A stretch of DNA of 64,000 nucleotides. Source: Parageobacillus sp. KH3-4 (GTDB lineage: Bacteria; Bacillota; Bacilli; Bacillales; Anoxybacillaceae). A program made the translations under genes and the position numbers. The notes beneath the pieces are model-generated. The model did no database searches and was not told the origin of the DNA. It saw only the letters and a list, made by a program, of their open reading frames with translations. This document shows, one piece after another, positions 37,957 to 47,559 of the stretch. The first letter of the stretch is position 1, and each line of letters begins with the position of its first letter. Location: assembly GCF_022846435.1 (NCBI RefSeq), contig NZ_AP025627.1, positions 2,452,001-2,516,000 on the forward strand, given 5' to 3'.

Positions 37957-38580
37957 ATGACGAAATTATCAAAGCGGCAACAGCAAATTTTGGATTTTAT
38001 TAAAAAAGAGGTAAAAACAAAAGGCTACCCTCCTTCTGTCCGCGAGATCGGCGAGGCGGTCGGGCTCGCCTCCAGCTCCACCGTACACGGGCACTTAGCA
38101 CGGCTTGAAAGCAAAGGATATATCCGCCGCGATCCGACAAAACCGCGCGCCATTGAAATATTGGACGCTGATTTCTCAGTGCGAAACGACACAAACGACG
38201 TCATTTCAGTGCCGATCATTGGCAAAGTAACAGCTGGCCAACCGATCACGGCCGTCGAAAACATTGAAGACTATTTCCCGCTACCAAAACGGCTCGTTTC
38301 ATCGGAAGACCATGTTTTTATGCTGGAAGTGATGGGGGACAGCATGATCGAAGCGGGGATCTTAGACGGGGACTACGTAATTGTGCGACAACAGCAATCC
38401 GCCGATAATGGAGACATCGTTGTCGCGATGACGGAAGAAAACGAAGCAACGGTAAAGCGGTTTTTTAAAGAGAAAGATCATATTCGCCTACAGCCGGAAA
38501 ATTCTAATTTAGAGCCGATTATCGTCCGCGATTGTACGATTCTCGGCAAAGTCATCGGCGTCTACCGCGTCATTCATTAA
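37957..38580 (+). CDS. lexA: SOS repressor LexA
   Basis: A 207-residue repressor. The N-terminal winged helix-turn-helix includes [24 protein letters not shown]. The self-cleavage site Ala-Gly is in KVTAGQPI (about 91-92). The catalytic serine is in GDSMIEAGI (about 128) and the lysine in ATVKRFF (about 165). RecA filaments on damaged DNA trigger self-cleavage. ATG at 37957 follows AAGAGGTG. It represses itself and yneA-yneB-ynzC through the boxes between them. Confidence 0.97.
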   Translation: MTKLSKRQQQILDFIKKEVKTKGYPPSVREIGEAVGLASSSTVHGHLARLESKGYIRRDPTKPRAIEILDADFSVRNDTNDVISVPIIGKVTAGQPITAVENIEDYFPLPKRLVSSEDHVFMLEVMGDSMIEAGILDGDYVIVRQQQSADNGDIVVAMTEENEATVKRFFKEKDHIRLQPENSNLEPIIVRDCTILGKVIGVYRVIH

Positions 38581-38595
38581 ACATTAGCAAACAAT

Positions 38596-38631
38596 AAAGG
38601 CTATCTCGCATAAAACGAGATAGCCTTTTGC
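38596..38631. terminator. Bidirectional terminator, lexA/glnA
   Basis: Perfect arms AAAGGCTATCTCG and CGAGATAGCCTTT with a short loop. Confidence 0.94.
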
Positions 38632-38634
38632 CTT

Positions 38635-39969
38635 TTAATAGAGTTCCATATATTGGTCGCGCTCCCATTGATGAACGGCTGTTCGGAACATATCCCATTC
38701 GATTTCTTTCGCTTCAACAAAGTGTTCGAACAAGTGCTTTCCGAGCGCTTGAACGATGACCTCGTCCGATTTCAAGTTTTCGAGCGCTTCTGCCAACGTC
38801 GCTGGTAAGTCTACGATTCCTTCTTCCAATCGTTCTTCTTTTGTCATCACATAAATATTGCGATCCACCGGAGCCGGAGGAGTTAATTTGTTTTTAATGC
38901 CGTCTAGTCCAGCTGCTAGCAATACCGCCATTGCCAAATACGGATTCGCCGATGGATCGACGCTGCGCACTTCAATGCGCGTGCTCATTCCGCGTGAAGC
39001 CGGGATACGGATCAGCGGGCTGCGATTGCGAGCAGACCATGCAACATAGCATGGCGCTTCATAGCCAGGCACAAGACGTTTGTATGAGTTCACCGTTGGG
39101 TTTGTCACTGCCGTAAAGTTCGGCGCATGTTTCAGCACACCGGCGATGAATTGGCGCGCCGTGTCGCTTAATTGCAAGTCGGCGTTCGGATCGAAAAACG
39201 CGTTTTCATTATTTCTGAATAATGATAAGTTACAGTGCATGCCAGACCCATTAATGCCAAAGAGCGGTTTTGGCATAAATGTTGCGTGAAGGCCATGTTT
39301 GCGCGCGATCGTTTTGACAACAAGCTTAAACGTTTGAATGTCGTCGCACGCTTTGACCGCATCCGCGTATTTAAAGTCGATTTCGTGCTGGCCAGGCGCT
39401 ACTTCATGGTGCGAAGCTTCAATTTCAAATCCCATTTCCTCAAGTTCAAGCACGATATCGCGGCGGCAGTTTTCTCCTAAATCAGTAGGCGCCAAGTCAA
39501 AATAACCGCCTTGGTCGTTTAATTCAAGAGTAGGGCGCCCATTTTCATCGAGTTTAAACAGGAAGAATTCCGGTTCCGCGCCTAGATTGAAAGCGGTAAA
39601 TCCGAGCGCTTCCATCTCTTTTAGCATCCGCTTCAAGTTATAGCGAGGGCATCCTTCAAACGGAGTGCCATCAGCATTATAAATGTCGCAAATAAAGCGC
39701 GCTACTTTTCCTTTTTCCGCCGTCCATGGGAAAATAACGAACGTATCTAAGTCAGGATATAAGTACATGTCCGACTCTTCAATACGGACAAATCCTTCAA
39801 TCGACGAACCGTCAAACATAATTTTGTTGTTTAACGCTTTTTCCAGCTGGCTGATTGGGATTTCCACGTTTTTAATGGTGCCAAGAATATCAGTAAATTG
39901 CAGACGGATATACTTGACGTTTTCTTCCTTGACGATGCGCATAATGTCTTCTCTCGTGTACTTTGCCAT
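38635..39969 (-). CDS. glnA: Glutamine synthetase type I
   Basis: A 444-residue GSI-alpha enzyme making glutamine from glutamate, ammonia and ATP. Visible motifs are FDGSSIEGF (52-60), the metal site in [21 protein letters not shown] and NRSPLIRIP. The lack of an adenylylation-site loop and the short length fit the Gram-positive form, which is controlled by feedback inhibition. In relatives the inhibited enzyme also works with GlnR and TnrA as a nitrogen sensor. It lies about 50 bases after glnR in the glnRA operon. Confidence 0.97.
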   Translation of the reverse strand: MAKYTREDIMRIVKEENVKYIRLQFTDILGTIKNVEIPISQLEKALNNKIMFDGSSIEGFVRIEESDMYLYPDLDTFVIFPWTAEKGKVARFICDIYNADGTPFEGCPRYNLKRMLKEMEALGFTAFNLGAEPEFFLFKLDENGRPTLELNDQGGYFDLAPTDLGENCRRDIVLELEEMGFEIEASHHEVAPGQHEIDFKYADAVKACDDIQTFKLVVKTIARKHGLHATFMPKPLFGINGSGMHCNLSLFRNNENAFFDPNADLQLSDTARQFIAGVLKHAPNFTAVTNPTVNSYKRLVPGYEAPCYVAWSARNRSPLIRIPASRGMSTRIEVRSVDPSANPYLAMAVLLAAGLDGIKNKLTPPAPVDRNIYVMTKEERLEEGIVDLPATLAEALENLKSDEVIVQALGKHLFEHFVEAKEIEWDMFRTAVHQWERDQYMELY

Positions 39970-40021
39970 TTATTAACTCCTCCCCGGCTCCCAATTTTAA
40001 TTTTCATTAAAGAAATTTATT

Positions 40022-40426
40022 TTAGTGAAAGAAGCGAGCGAGATCTCCTTGGCGAAGTGATGCACGATGGAAACGCCCCGCCTGCATTAGCTCCGTTCGC
40101 AAAATTTCGCGCAATTCCTCATCGGATAAGCTTTGTTTCACGACTTTTTCGGCCTTTTCCCCTTGCTTTTCATTCTTATCCGATTGCCGCGCCGCAAAAA
40201 TTTGCTTAATGCCGGCCAAGTTTACTCCTTGATCGATTAAATCTTTGATTTCCAGAAGGCGATCGATGTCGTTTAGCGAAAACAAGCGGCGATTTCCTTC
40301 TGTGCGCGCAGGAGAAACAAGGCCATGCTCCTCATAATAACGGATTTGGCGGGCCGACAATTCTGTTAATTGCATCACTATCCCAATCGGAAACAATGGC
40401 ATGGAACGACGAATATTACTATTCAT
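40022..40426 (-). CDS. glnR: Nitrogen repressor GlnR (MerR family)
   Basis: A 134-residue MerR-type regulator. The DNA-binding helix-turn-helix contains [27 protein letters not shown], followed by a dimer helix and a C-terminal tail that in relatives senses feedback-inhibited glutamine synthetase. It represses glnRA in nitrogen excess. A GlnR-type box overlaps its promoter, so autoregulation is expected. Confidence 0.95.
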   Translation of the reverse strand: MNSNIRRSMPLFPIGIVMQLTELSARQIRYYEEHGLVSPARTEGNRRLFSLNDIDRLLEIKDLIDQGVNLAGIKQIFAARQSDKNEKQGEKAEKVVKQSLSDEELREILRTELMQAGRFHRASLRQGDLARFFH

Positions 40427-40454
40427 GCCAATTCCTCCTCGCTTATGATGATTT

Positions 40455-40483
40455 ATTTTATATCATGTTAAAATATATGTCAA
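40455..40483 (-). promoter_or_regulatory. glnRA promoter with GlnR/TnrA box
   Basis: On minus, -35 TTGACA (40483-40478), 17 bases, -10 TAAAAT (40460-40455). The 17-base sequence TGTTA-N7-TGTCA at 40466-40482 differs from the TGTNA-N7-TNACA consensus at one position and covers the -35 and spacer. Confidence 0.78.
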
Positions 40484-40500
40484 TATAATGTTAGATTTTA

Positions 40501-41769
40501 TTACAAAGAAATTAATTGTTTTTCGAGCAATTGATCAATCGCTGTACAAATTGCGATTTTTACGTGCGAATACGTTAATCCTCCTTGCACGTAAGCAACA
40601 TATGGGGGGCGGATCGGACCGTCCGCAGTTAATTCAATGCTCGCTCCTTGAATAAACGTTCCCGCCGCCATAATGACGTCGTCTTCATAGCCGGGCATAT
40701 AGCTTGGGTATGGGGTAAAATGCGCATTTACCGGAGAGGAAAATTGAATCGCTTGGCAAAATGCGATCATTTGCTCCGGATCGTCAAATTGCACTGATTG
40801 AACTAAATCCGTCCGCTTCGCATCCCAAGACGGCTGCGTGTTTAAACCGATCCGTTCAAGCATCGCCGCCGTAAAAACCGCTCCTTTCAACGCCTGGCCG
40901 ACGATATGGGGAGCTAGAAAAAACCCTTGATACATTTCATGCAAGCTGTATAGAGTCGGGCCCGCTTCGGCGCCGATACCCGGGGATGTCATGCGATACG
41001 AGCATGCCTGCACATATTGTTTTTTTCCAACGATATATCCTCCTGTTTTCGCAAGCCCCCCGCCGGGATTTTTAATCAGCGATCCTGCCATCAAATCCGC
41101 ACCGACGTGGCACGGCTCTTTTTCTTCGACAAATTCGCCATAGCAATTGTCGACGAATACAACAACGTCCGGTTTGACCGCTTTGACAAACGAAATCATT
41201 TCGCTTATTTCTTCAATTGTAAACGATGGCCGCGTCGCATATCCTCTCGATCGCTGAATGCCGATCATTTTTGTCCGCTCATTAATCGCGTTTTTGACAG
41301 CATCAAAGTCAACGCGTCCTTCTGGCGTTAACGGCACACTTTGATAATGAATATGAAATTCTTTTAAGGAACCGACGCCGCTGCCGCGAATGCCGACAAT
41401 TTCTTCTAACGTGTCATACGGATTTCCCGTGATGTAAAGCAACTCATCGCCTGGGCGAAGAATGCCGAATAGCGCGATCGAAATCGCATGTGTTCCGGAA
41501 ATAATTTGTGGACGGACAATTCCCGCCTCGCCGCCAAATACGTCCGCATATATTTGTTCGAGTGTATCTCTTCCGATGTCGTCATATCCATACCCTGTCG
41601 ATGGAATAAAATGGCTGTCACTTACTTTATGGCGCCGAAAACTGTCTAACACCCGATATTGATTGATATCGATCCGTTCATCAATCTCTTTGTGGATTGG
41701 TGCAATTTGTGCTTCGATTTCTTTCACAAGTGCAGCGATTTTTTCTCCATGTCGCAACTGTGTAAACAT
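40501..41769 (-). CDS. ynbB: PLP-dependent methionine gamma-lyase-like protein YnbB
   Basis: A 422-residue fold-type I PLP enzyme of the 'aluminium resistance / methionine gamma-lyase family' group. The likely PLP lysine is in SLIKNPGGGLAKTGGYIVG, with the cofactor aspartate in VVFVDNCYGEF. GSGVGSLKEF and SYMPGYEDDVIMA are family-like. B. subtilis YnbB has the same position next to glnR. The true substrate is unknown; a role in sulfur amino acids is a guess from family name. It begins 13 bases after hflX. Confidence 0.9.
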   Translation of the reverse strand: MFTQLRHGEKIAALVKEIEAQIAPIHKEIDERIDINQYRVLDSFRRHKVSDSHFIPSTGYGYDDIGRDTLEQIYADVFGGEAGIVRPQIISGTHAISIALFGILRPGDELLYITGNPYDTLEEIVGIRGSGVGSLKEFHIHYQSVPLTPEGRVDFDAVKNAINERTKMIGIQRSRGYATRPSFTIEEISEMISFVKAVKPDVVVFVDNCYGEFVEEKEPCHVGADLMAGSLIKNPGGGLAKTGGYIVGKKQYVQACSYRMTSPGIGAEAGPTLYSLHEMYQGFFLAPHIVGQALKGAVFTAAMLERIGLNTQPSWDAKRTDLVQSVQFDDPEQMIAFCQAIQFSSPVNAHFTPYPSYMPGYEDDVIMAAGTFIQGASIELTADGPIRPPYVAYVQGGLTYSHVKIAICTAIDQLLEKQLISL

Positions 41770-41782
41770 ATGATGACCCTTT

Positions 41783-43034
41783 CTATTTTTGATATTGTCG
41801 CAATTGTCCGTATAGCGGATGTTTTGGCATCATATAACCTTTACATTCATACATGCCGCATTTTTCATTATAATGCAACTCTCGTAAAATCGTTTCCGCT
41901 TTTAACTGAGCCAGCAGCCTCCCCTCATTGCTCGGAATCGATACGTGATAATAAATCATTTGCTTTATCATTGTTTCTTCAATAAATTGCCGCAATCTGC
42001 GCAAATCATGCGCGTTAAAAGCGCTGATGATGATTGCTTCCGTCTTTGTGCTCGGAACAAAGCTTCTATGAGCAATATCGTGTTTGTTATACACAGTAAT
42101 GATCGGAACGGTGGAGACACCTAGTTCATCGAGCAATTCGTAAACCGTCTGTTCATGATGGTAATAATCTGGATTCGATGAATCAACAACGTGCAAAATT
42201 AAGTCTGCTTCTTTGACTTCTTCGAGCGTAGAGCGAAACGCCGCCACCAACGTTGTCGGCAAATCTTGAATAAAGCCGACCGTATCTGTTAAAAGCGCCG
42301 TATAGCCGCTTGGGAGCGCTATTTTTCGCGTGAGCGGATCGAGGGTAGCGAACAATAAATTTTCTGCTAACGAATCCGCGTCTGTCAAGCGATTAAACAG
42401 CGTCGATTTTCCTGCATTCGTATATCCGACAAGCGAAATTTGAAAAACGTGATTTTTTTTTGCGGCGTTCCCGGTATCGCTCGCGATGTTCGGCGACCAT
42501 TTTCAATTGTGCTTTAATTTCATTGATGCGCCGGTAAATATGCCGGCGGTCCATTTCCAGCTTCGTTTCCCCCGGTCCTCTTGTTCCGATTCCGCCGCCA
42601 AGGCGAGACAACTCCGTTCCTTGTCCGCTTAAACGCGGCAATAAATATTGCAATTGCGCAAGCTCTACTTGCAGTTTTCCTTCTTTGGAACGTGCGCGTT
42701 GCGCAAATATATCTAAAATAAGCTGTGTCCTGTCAATAATGCGGACGGATAGCTGCCTTGACAAGTTGCGGGTTTGACTTGGCGATAATTCATCATTAAA
42801 AATAACGACATCTGGTTCCAATTGTTGGACAAGGCGAACAAGTTCTTCTACTTTGCCTTTTCCGATATATGTCGCTGGGTGGATCGCTTCCCGCTTTTGC
42901 GTAACAGTCATGATCACTTCGCCGTTTGCCGTATGCACTAGCGACGCTAATTCTTCCATGGAGTAAAAAAACCGTTCATCATCGATATGAGGAAGCTGGC
43001 ACCCGACTAAAATCACTTTTTCGCGTTCGTTCAA
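41783..43034 (-). pseudogene. hflX: Ribosome-associated GTPase HflX, frame broken at an A9 run
   Basis: Together the two frames give a normal HflX of about 416 residues. The N-terminal domain ([39 protein letters not shown]) leads into [15 protein letters not shown] (about 155), then a coiled linker. The G domain continues with [25 protein letters not shown] and NKHD. The break is at a run of nine A (minus strand, 42451-42459): with eight A the reading passes smoothly from RERRKKN to [12 protein letters not shown]. HflX splits stalled or hibernating ribosomes after heat stress. Slippage at A9 could restore some full product. Confidence 0.85.
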
Positions 43035-43214
43035 TGCAGCACCTTCTTTCCATCAGCAGCATAACTCAACCTGCATCCATCATAACAAATCTGATTGCAA
43101 ATCGCTATATCACGAGCATACAGCTTGTGATGATAATAAAATAATGAAGATTGATTTTCTGTTTATATGACCATACAATTGTTACCGTACAATGAGAATG
43201 AAAGGGATGCACGT

Positions 43215-43835
43215 ATGACATGGGAAGTGTTGAGCATCATTGGCACGATTGCCTTCGCGATTAGCGGAGCGATTGTCGCGATGGAAGAAGAGTATGATTT
43301 ACTTGGCGTCTATATTCTTGGCATCGTTACCGCGTTTGGCGGCGGCGCCATCCGCAATTTGCTCATCGGCGTCCCGGTATCGGCGTTATGGGAGCAAGGA
43401 ACGCTGTTTCTCGTCGCGTTATTGGCAATGACCATCGTTTATTTATTTCCGCAAAAAACGTTGGCACATTGGAAACGGTGGGGAAATTTTTTTGATGCGC
43501 TCGGCCTTTCGGCGTTTGCCATTCAAGGAGCGCTTTATGCCGTAAAAATGAACCATCCGCTCAGCGCGGTGATTGTTGCCGCGGTGCTCACGGGCAGCGG
43601 CGGCGGAATTATCCGCGACATCCTCGCCGGCAGAAAACCGCTAGTGCTTCGCGCGGAGATTTACGCGGTATGGGCGATTGTCGCCGGCGTAGCGGTCGGG
43701 ACAAAACTTGCCTCCACCCCCGCCGAGCTTTATACATTATTCGTTATTGTCACGCTTTTAAGAATTTTATCGTACACATATAATTGGAAACTTCCGCACC
43801 GTTCATTGCGGAATCAATCCATAGATCAGTCCTAA
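43215..43835 (+). CDS. TRIC-family cation channel protein (UPF0126)
   Basis: A 206-residue protein with seven membrane helices in two repeats. Each repeat has a glycine-rich kink motif: TAFGGGAIRNLLIG near residue 40 and TGSGGGIIRDILAG near 125. This matches prokaryotic TRIC channels, trimeric potassium-permeable pores (YvgT-like). ATG at 43215 follows AAAGGGA; the frame is open to 43167 without support. A single gene, not at this place in B. subtilis. Confidence 0.88.
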   Translation: MTWEVLSIIGTIAFAISGAIVAMEEEYDLLGVYILGIVTAFGGGAIRNLLIGVPVSALWEQGTLFLVALLAMTIVYLFPQKTLAHWKRWGNFFDALGLSAFAIQGALYAVKMNHPLSAVIVAAVLTGSGGGIIRDILAGRKPLVLRAEIYAVWAIVAGVAVGTKLASTPAELYTLFVIVTLLRILSYTYNWKLPHRSLRNQSIDQS

Positions 43836-43844
43836 AAAGAACCC

Positions 43845-43872
43845 GGCGCATTGATAGCGTCGGTTTTTGTTA
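43845..43872. terminator. Terminator between TRIC gene and thiolase
   Basis: Arms CCGGCGC and GCGTCGG (one G-T pair), a 7-base loop, then TTTTTG on plus; flanking A residues allow use on minus. Confidence 0.72.
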
Positions 43873-45018
43873 CAGCCGTTCGATAATCGTTGCGGTAGCC
43901 ATCCCGTGGCCGATGCAAATCGTGAGCAACCCGTATTTGCCGTTTCGCCGTATAAGTTCGTAAACGAGCGATGTCATTAATTTCGCACCGGTTGCGCCTA
44001 ACGGATGGCCGAGCGCGATGGCGCCGCCGTTTACGTTCACTTTGGAAAACGGAGCGCCAATTTCCTTTTGCCACGCCAAGACAACAGGAGCAAACGCTTC
44101 GTTAATTTCAATTAAATCGATATCATCCACCGTTAACCCCGCTTTTTGCAGCACTTTTTTTGTCGCAGGAATCACACCGTCAAGCATATATGTCGGATCG
44201 GAGCCGACAACCGCTTGCGCGATGATCTTCGCTTTTGGCGTTGCGCCAAGCTTCCGCGCTGTTTCTTTTTCCATTAATAGCACCGCGGCCGCCCCGTCAC
44301 TCATTTGACTCGCATTGCCGGCTGTAATTTTTCCGTTTTCCTGAAAAACAGGCCTTAGTGAAGCGAGCGCTTCTGGAGACGTATCGCGGCGCGGTCCTTC
44401 ATCTTTTGTTACCATTATTGGTGTTCCTTCTTTATCCAAACCTTCCACAGGCACGATTTCTTGATCAAATATTCCTTGTTCCTGCGCCTTGATCGCGCGC
44501 TGATGGCTTTCGTATGCATATGCGTCCAGCTGTTCGCGCGTCAGCCCGTACTTTTCGGCGATTAATTCCGCGGAAATGCCTTGATGAACAAATTCATATT
44601 TTTCATGCAGCGACGGCGGAATCGTTTTTTCGTTGCCATCGCTTAAAATCGGCACTTTCGTCATGCTCTCGACGCCGGCAGCAATCGTAATGTCCATATC
44701 GCCAGAGCGAATTTCTTGGGCGGCGAAATGAATCGCCTGCTGCCCCGAGCCGCACATCCGGTTAATTTGCACGGCTGGCACTTCGATCGGAAACCCTGCC
44801 TCGAGCGCGGCAAGCCGTCCGATATTGTAGCCCTGCTCGGCAATCGGTGTGACACATCCCATCACAATATCTTCGACAAGCCGCTTTTCGATTCCCGCTC
44901 TTTTTACGACTTCATCGAGCACAATCGCCGCTAAATGAACGGGATGTACGTTGCGGAACACGCCGTTCCGCTTGCCGACTGGCGTGCGCACCGCTTCGGC
45001 AATGACAACTTCGCGCAT
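43870..45018 (-). CDS. Acetyl-CoA acyltransferase (thiolase)
   Basis: A 382-residue thiolase cleaving 3-ketoacyl-CoA with CoA or condensing acetyl-CoA. Nucleophilic cysteine is in NRMCGSGQQA (about 91), and the base histidine in GHPLGATGAK. The last motif reads CIGHGMATATI; most thiolases have CIGGG, so one glycine is histidine here. The ATG at 45018 follows AAGGAGGA. The preceding dehydrogenase gene reads straight into it because of a frameshift, giving an apparent 679-residue fusion. It is the last gene of the fatty-acid operon. Confidence 0.9.
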   Translation of the reverse strand: MREVVIAEAVRTPVGKRNGVFRNVHPVHLAAIVLDEVVKRAGIEKRLVEDIVMGCVTPIAEQGYNIGRLAALEAGFPIEVPAVQINRMCGSGQQAIHFAAQEIRSGDMDITIAAGVESMTKVPILSDGNEKTIPPSLHEKYEFVHQGISAELIAEKYGLTREQLDAYAYESHQRAIKAQEQGIFDQEIVPVEGLDKEGTPIMVTKDEGPRRDTSPEALASLRPVFQENGKITAGNASQMSDGAAAVLLMEKETARKLGATPKAKIIAQAVVGSDPTYMLDGVIPATKKVLQKAGLTVDDIDLIEINEAFAPVVLAWQKEIGAPFSKVNVNGGAIALGHPLGATGAKLMTSLVYELIRRNGKYGLLTICIGHGMATATIIERL

Positions 45019-45035
45019 CGCTTTTCCTCCTTGCA

Positions 45036-45885
45036 TCATTTGTTGTACGTATAAAATCCTTTCTGTTTTTCTTCCGAAATGTCCGGCCTCGACGAGCTTG
45101 CGCAAAATTTGCGGCGCTCGGAACCGGTCACCGTAAGCTTCCGTTAAGTTTTCACTAACAAACAGCATCGTATCCAATCCGACCATATCGGCCAGCTCGA
45201 GCGGGCCCATCGGATAGTTCAATCCGAGGCGAACGGCTTTATCAATATCCTCAGCGGACGCGACTCCTTCTTCATACATACGAATGCATTCGATCATATG
45301 CGCGGCGATTGCTCTTGTCGTGACAAACCCTTGCCTGTCTTTAACAACGACCGTTTCTTTGCCAATTTCCTTGGACAGCTGCTGGATGGCTGCTACCGTC
45401 TCTTCGGATGTCGTCACTCCTTTCACGATTTCAATCAGCTTCATGACCGGAGCCGGATTAAACCAATGCATGCCGATCACTTTATCCGGCCTTGTCGTCG
45501 CTCTGGCAATTGCTGTCACGCTTAATTCGGATGTGTTTGTTGCTAAAATAGCCTCCCGTTTCGCATAACGGTCTAATTTCTGAAATACACCTTTCTTTAA
45601 TGGTAAATCTTCCGGCACCGCTTCAATGACGACATCCGCTTCTTGCACTGCTTCTTGCAAATCAATGCCAGTACGAATGCGCTGCAAAATTTTCTGCGCG
45701 TCTTGTTCGGATAATTTTCCTGCTTTCACAAACCGGGACAAACTTTGTTGAATCGATGCAAGCCCGTTTTCAAGCGCCGCTTCGGAAATATCATATAAAC
45801 GGACGTTTTTCCCTGCCATCGCTGCTGATTGGGCAATGCCGCTTCCCATTACCCCAGCGCCAACAACAGCAATCGTCTCTGCCAT
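45036..45885 (-). pseudogene. 3-hydroxybutyryl-CoA dehydrogenase, frameshifted near its end
   Basis: About 283 residues if corrected. The N-terminal Rossmann motif is GAGVMGSGIA (9-18), with the acyl-CoA site in NTSELSVT and MHWFNPAPVMKLIE and the catalytic histidine therein. Oxidises 3-hydroxyacyl-CoA with NAD. Normal relatives end GRKTGxGFYxY. Here two bases appear to be missing near 45058-45066, after GRKT. The shift bypasses the stop at 45036-45038 and runs into the thiolase. Only the last dozen residues are altered, so the dehydrogenase could still work. GGAGGAGATG precedes the ATG at 45885. Confidence 0.85.
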
Positions 45886-45936
45886 AACATCTCCTCCAAT
45901 CAAAATCAAGTCTATCGCTCAATAGACGCATCATTG

Positions 45937-47556
45937 TTATTGAGCATCCTTACTAGAATAATAGGTTTGCATCTCCTCGCGCAGCTTTCGTTTTAAAAAT
46001 TTTCCGACACTCGTTTTCGGTATTTCTTTCATAAAGACAATGTCATCCGGCAGCCACCATTTTGTAAACTGCGGCCGCAAAAAGTCATAAAGCTCTTCTT
46101 TCGTCACCGTTTTTCCTTCTTTTAAAACAACACATGCAATCGGTCGTTCTTGCCATTTCGGATGCGGCATGGCGACAACGGCCGCTTCAAATACCGCTTC
46201 ATGCGCCATTAACGCGTTTTCTAAATCAACGGAAGAAATCCACTCTCCACCGCTTTTAATTACATCTTTCGTGCGGTCGACAATCTTGACAAACCCTTCT
46301 TCATCGACGGTGACGACATCCCCTGTGCGCAGCCATCCGTCACGGAACGCTTCCTTTGTCCGCTCATCGTTATAATATTCCCCGGCAATCCACGGACCGC
46401 GCAAACATAGCTCGCCCATTTCTTGCCCATCCCAGCGCACTTCCCCGTCCTTGCCAATCACTTTCATTTCCAGACCTGGAGCGAGAATACCTTGTTTTGC
46501 ACGCAATTCTAATTGTTCCTCATAAGGCAAGTCTTGCTGATAGCTTTTCGGGCGCGATACTAGAACAAGCGGGCTTGTTTCTGTCATGCCATAAGCATGG
46601 ATAAACGGAATTTTGTACTTTTCTTCAAATGTGCGGATCATTCCTTTTGGCGCTGCTGCCCCTCCGCATATAATGCGCGTCAAACTGCTTACATCATAGT
46701 TTCCTTTTTCTAATTCTTGCAACAAACCGAGCCAAATGGTCGGTACTCCCGCCGCAATGGTGACTTTCTCACTTTCAATTAATTGTGCTAGCACTTTTGG
46801 AGTAAAAGCCGGGCCAGGCATGACCAATGTCGTACCAAACCATGTCGCCGCAAACGGCATGCCCCATGCATTGGCATGGAACATCGGCACGACCGGCATC
46901 GCTACATCTTTTTCTGATAATCCTTTTGTATCTGCTAATCCAAGCGCCATGCTATGCAACACCGTGCTGCGATGCGTATATACAACCCCTTTTGGATATC
47001 CAGTCGTTGCCGATGTGTAACACATTCCAGCTGGCTGGTATTCATCTAGATCTTTTTTAAATGGAAATTTCGGATCACCTTGTCCCAATAATTTTTCATA
47101 ATGATAAACAGGAGAAAGCGTCGTTTCTGGAAGCTCTTCTTCGTCCGTCATAACGATAAACGCGCGAACGTTTGGAATGTCCTCTTTCACTGCTTCAATT
47201 GCCGGAAGCAAGTCATCGTCTATGAGCAACACGCGATCGTCAGCGTGGTTAATAACATAGACGATATGTTGCGGTGACAAGCGGATGTTAATCGTGTGCA
47301 GCACCGCGCCGATGCCTGGAATGGCAAAATATGCTTCTAAATGACGATGATGGTTCCAAGCAAACGTCCCGACGCGATCGCCGACGGAAACTCCAAAACC
47401 AGCCAAGACGCTGGCAAGCCGCCTTGTCCGTTCGCCGATTTCTTTATATGTATGGCGAACAATGCCATGTTTCATACGGGAAACGACTTGTTTCGTCGCA
47501 AAAAATATTTCCGCTCTCTCTAACATTGTTGAAATGTTTAATGGCATATTCATCAT
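45937..47556 (-). CDS. Long-chain fatty acid--CoA ligase
   Basis: A 539-residue AMP-forming ligase activating fatty acids with ATP and CoA. The P-loop reads YTSATTGYPKGVVYTH, where A and Y replace the usual G and N of SGTTGNPKG. AYGMTETSP, GWLRTGDVV and the hinge region KIVDRTKDVIKSGGEW are all intact. The C-terminal catalytic lysine is in KTSVGKFLKR. AAGGAGTG lies before the ATG. It is the third gene of the operon, 4 bases after the CoA-transferase gene. A decayed paralogue lies just upstream of the operon. Confidence 0.93.
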   Translation of the reverse strand: MMNMPLNISTMLERAEIFFATKQVVSRMKHGIVRHTYKEIGERTRRLASVLAGFGVSVGDRVGTFAWNHHRHLEAYFAIPGIGAVLHTINIRLSPQHIVYVINHADDRVLLIDDDLLPAIEAVKEDIPNVRAFIVMTDEEELPETTLSPVYHYEKLLGQGDPKFPFKKDLDEYQPAGMCYTSATTGYPKGVVYTHRSTVLHSMALGLADTKGLSEKDVAMPVVPMFHANAWGMPFAATWFGTTLVMPGPAFTPKVLAQLIESEKVTIAAGVPTIWLGLLQELEKGNYDVSSLTRIICGGAAAPKGMIRTFEEKYKIPFIHAYGMTETSPLVLVSRPKSYQQDLPYEEQLELRAKQGILAPGLEMKVIGKDGEVRWDGQEMGELCLRGPWIAGEYYNDERTKEAFRDGWLRTGDVVTVDEEGFVKIVDRTKDVIKSGGEWISSVDLENALMAHEAVFEAAVVAMPHPKWQERPIACVVLKEGKTVTKEELYDFLRPQFTKWWLPDDIVFMKEIPKTSVGKFLKRKLREEMQTYYSSKDAQ

Positions 47557-47559
47557 CGT

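Noticed and set aside
43870-45909. A true bifunctional 3-hydroxyacyl-CoA dehydrogenase/thiolase gene
   Set aside because: The dehydrogenase loses its conserved end exactly at the joint, and thiolase has its own ribosome site and start. A small frameshift explains it better.
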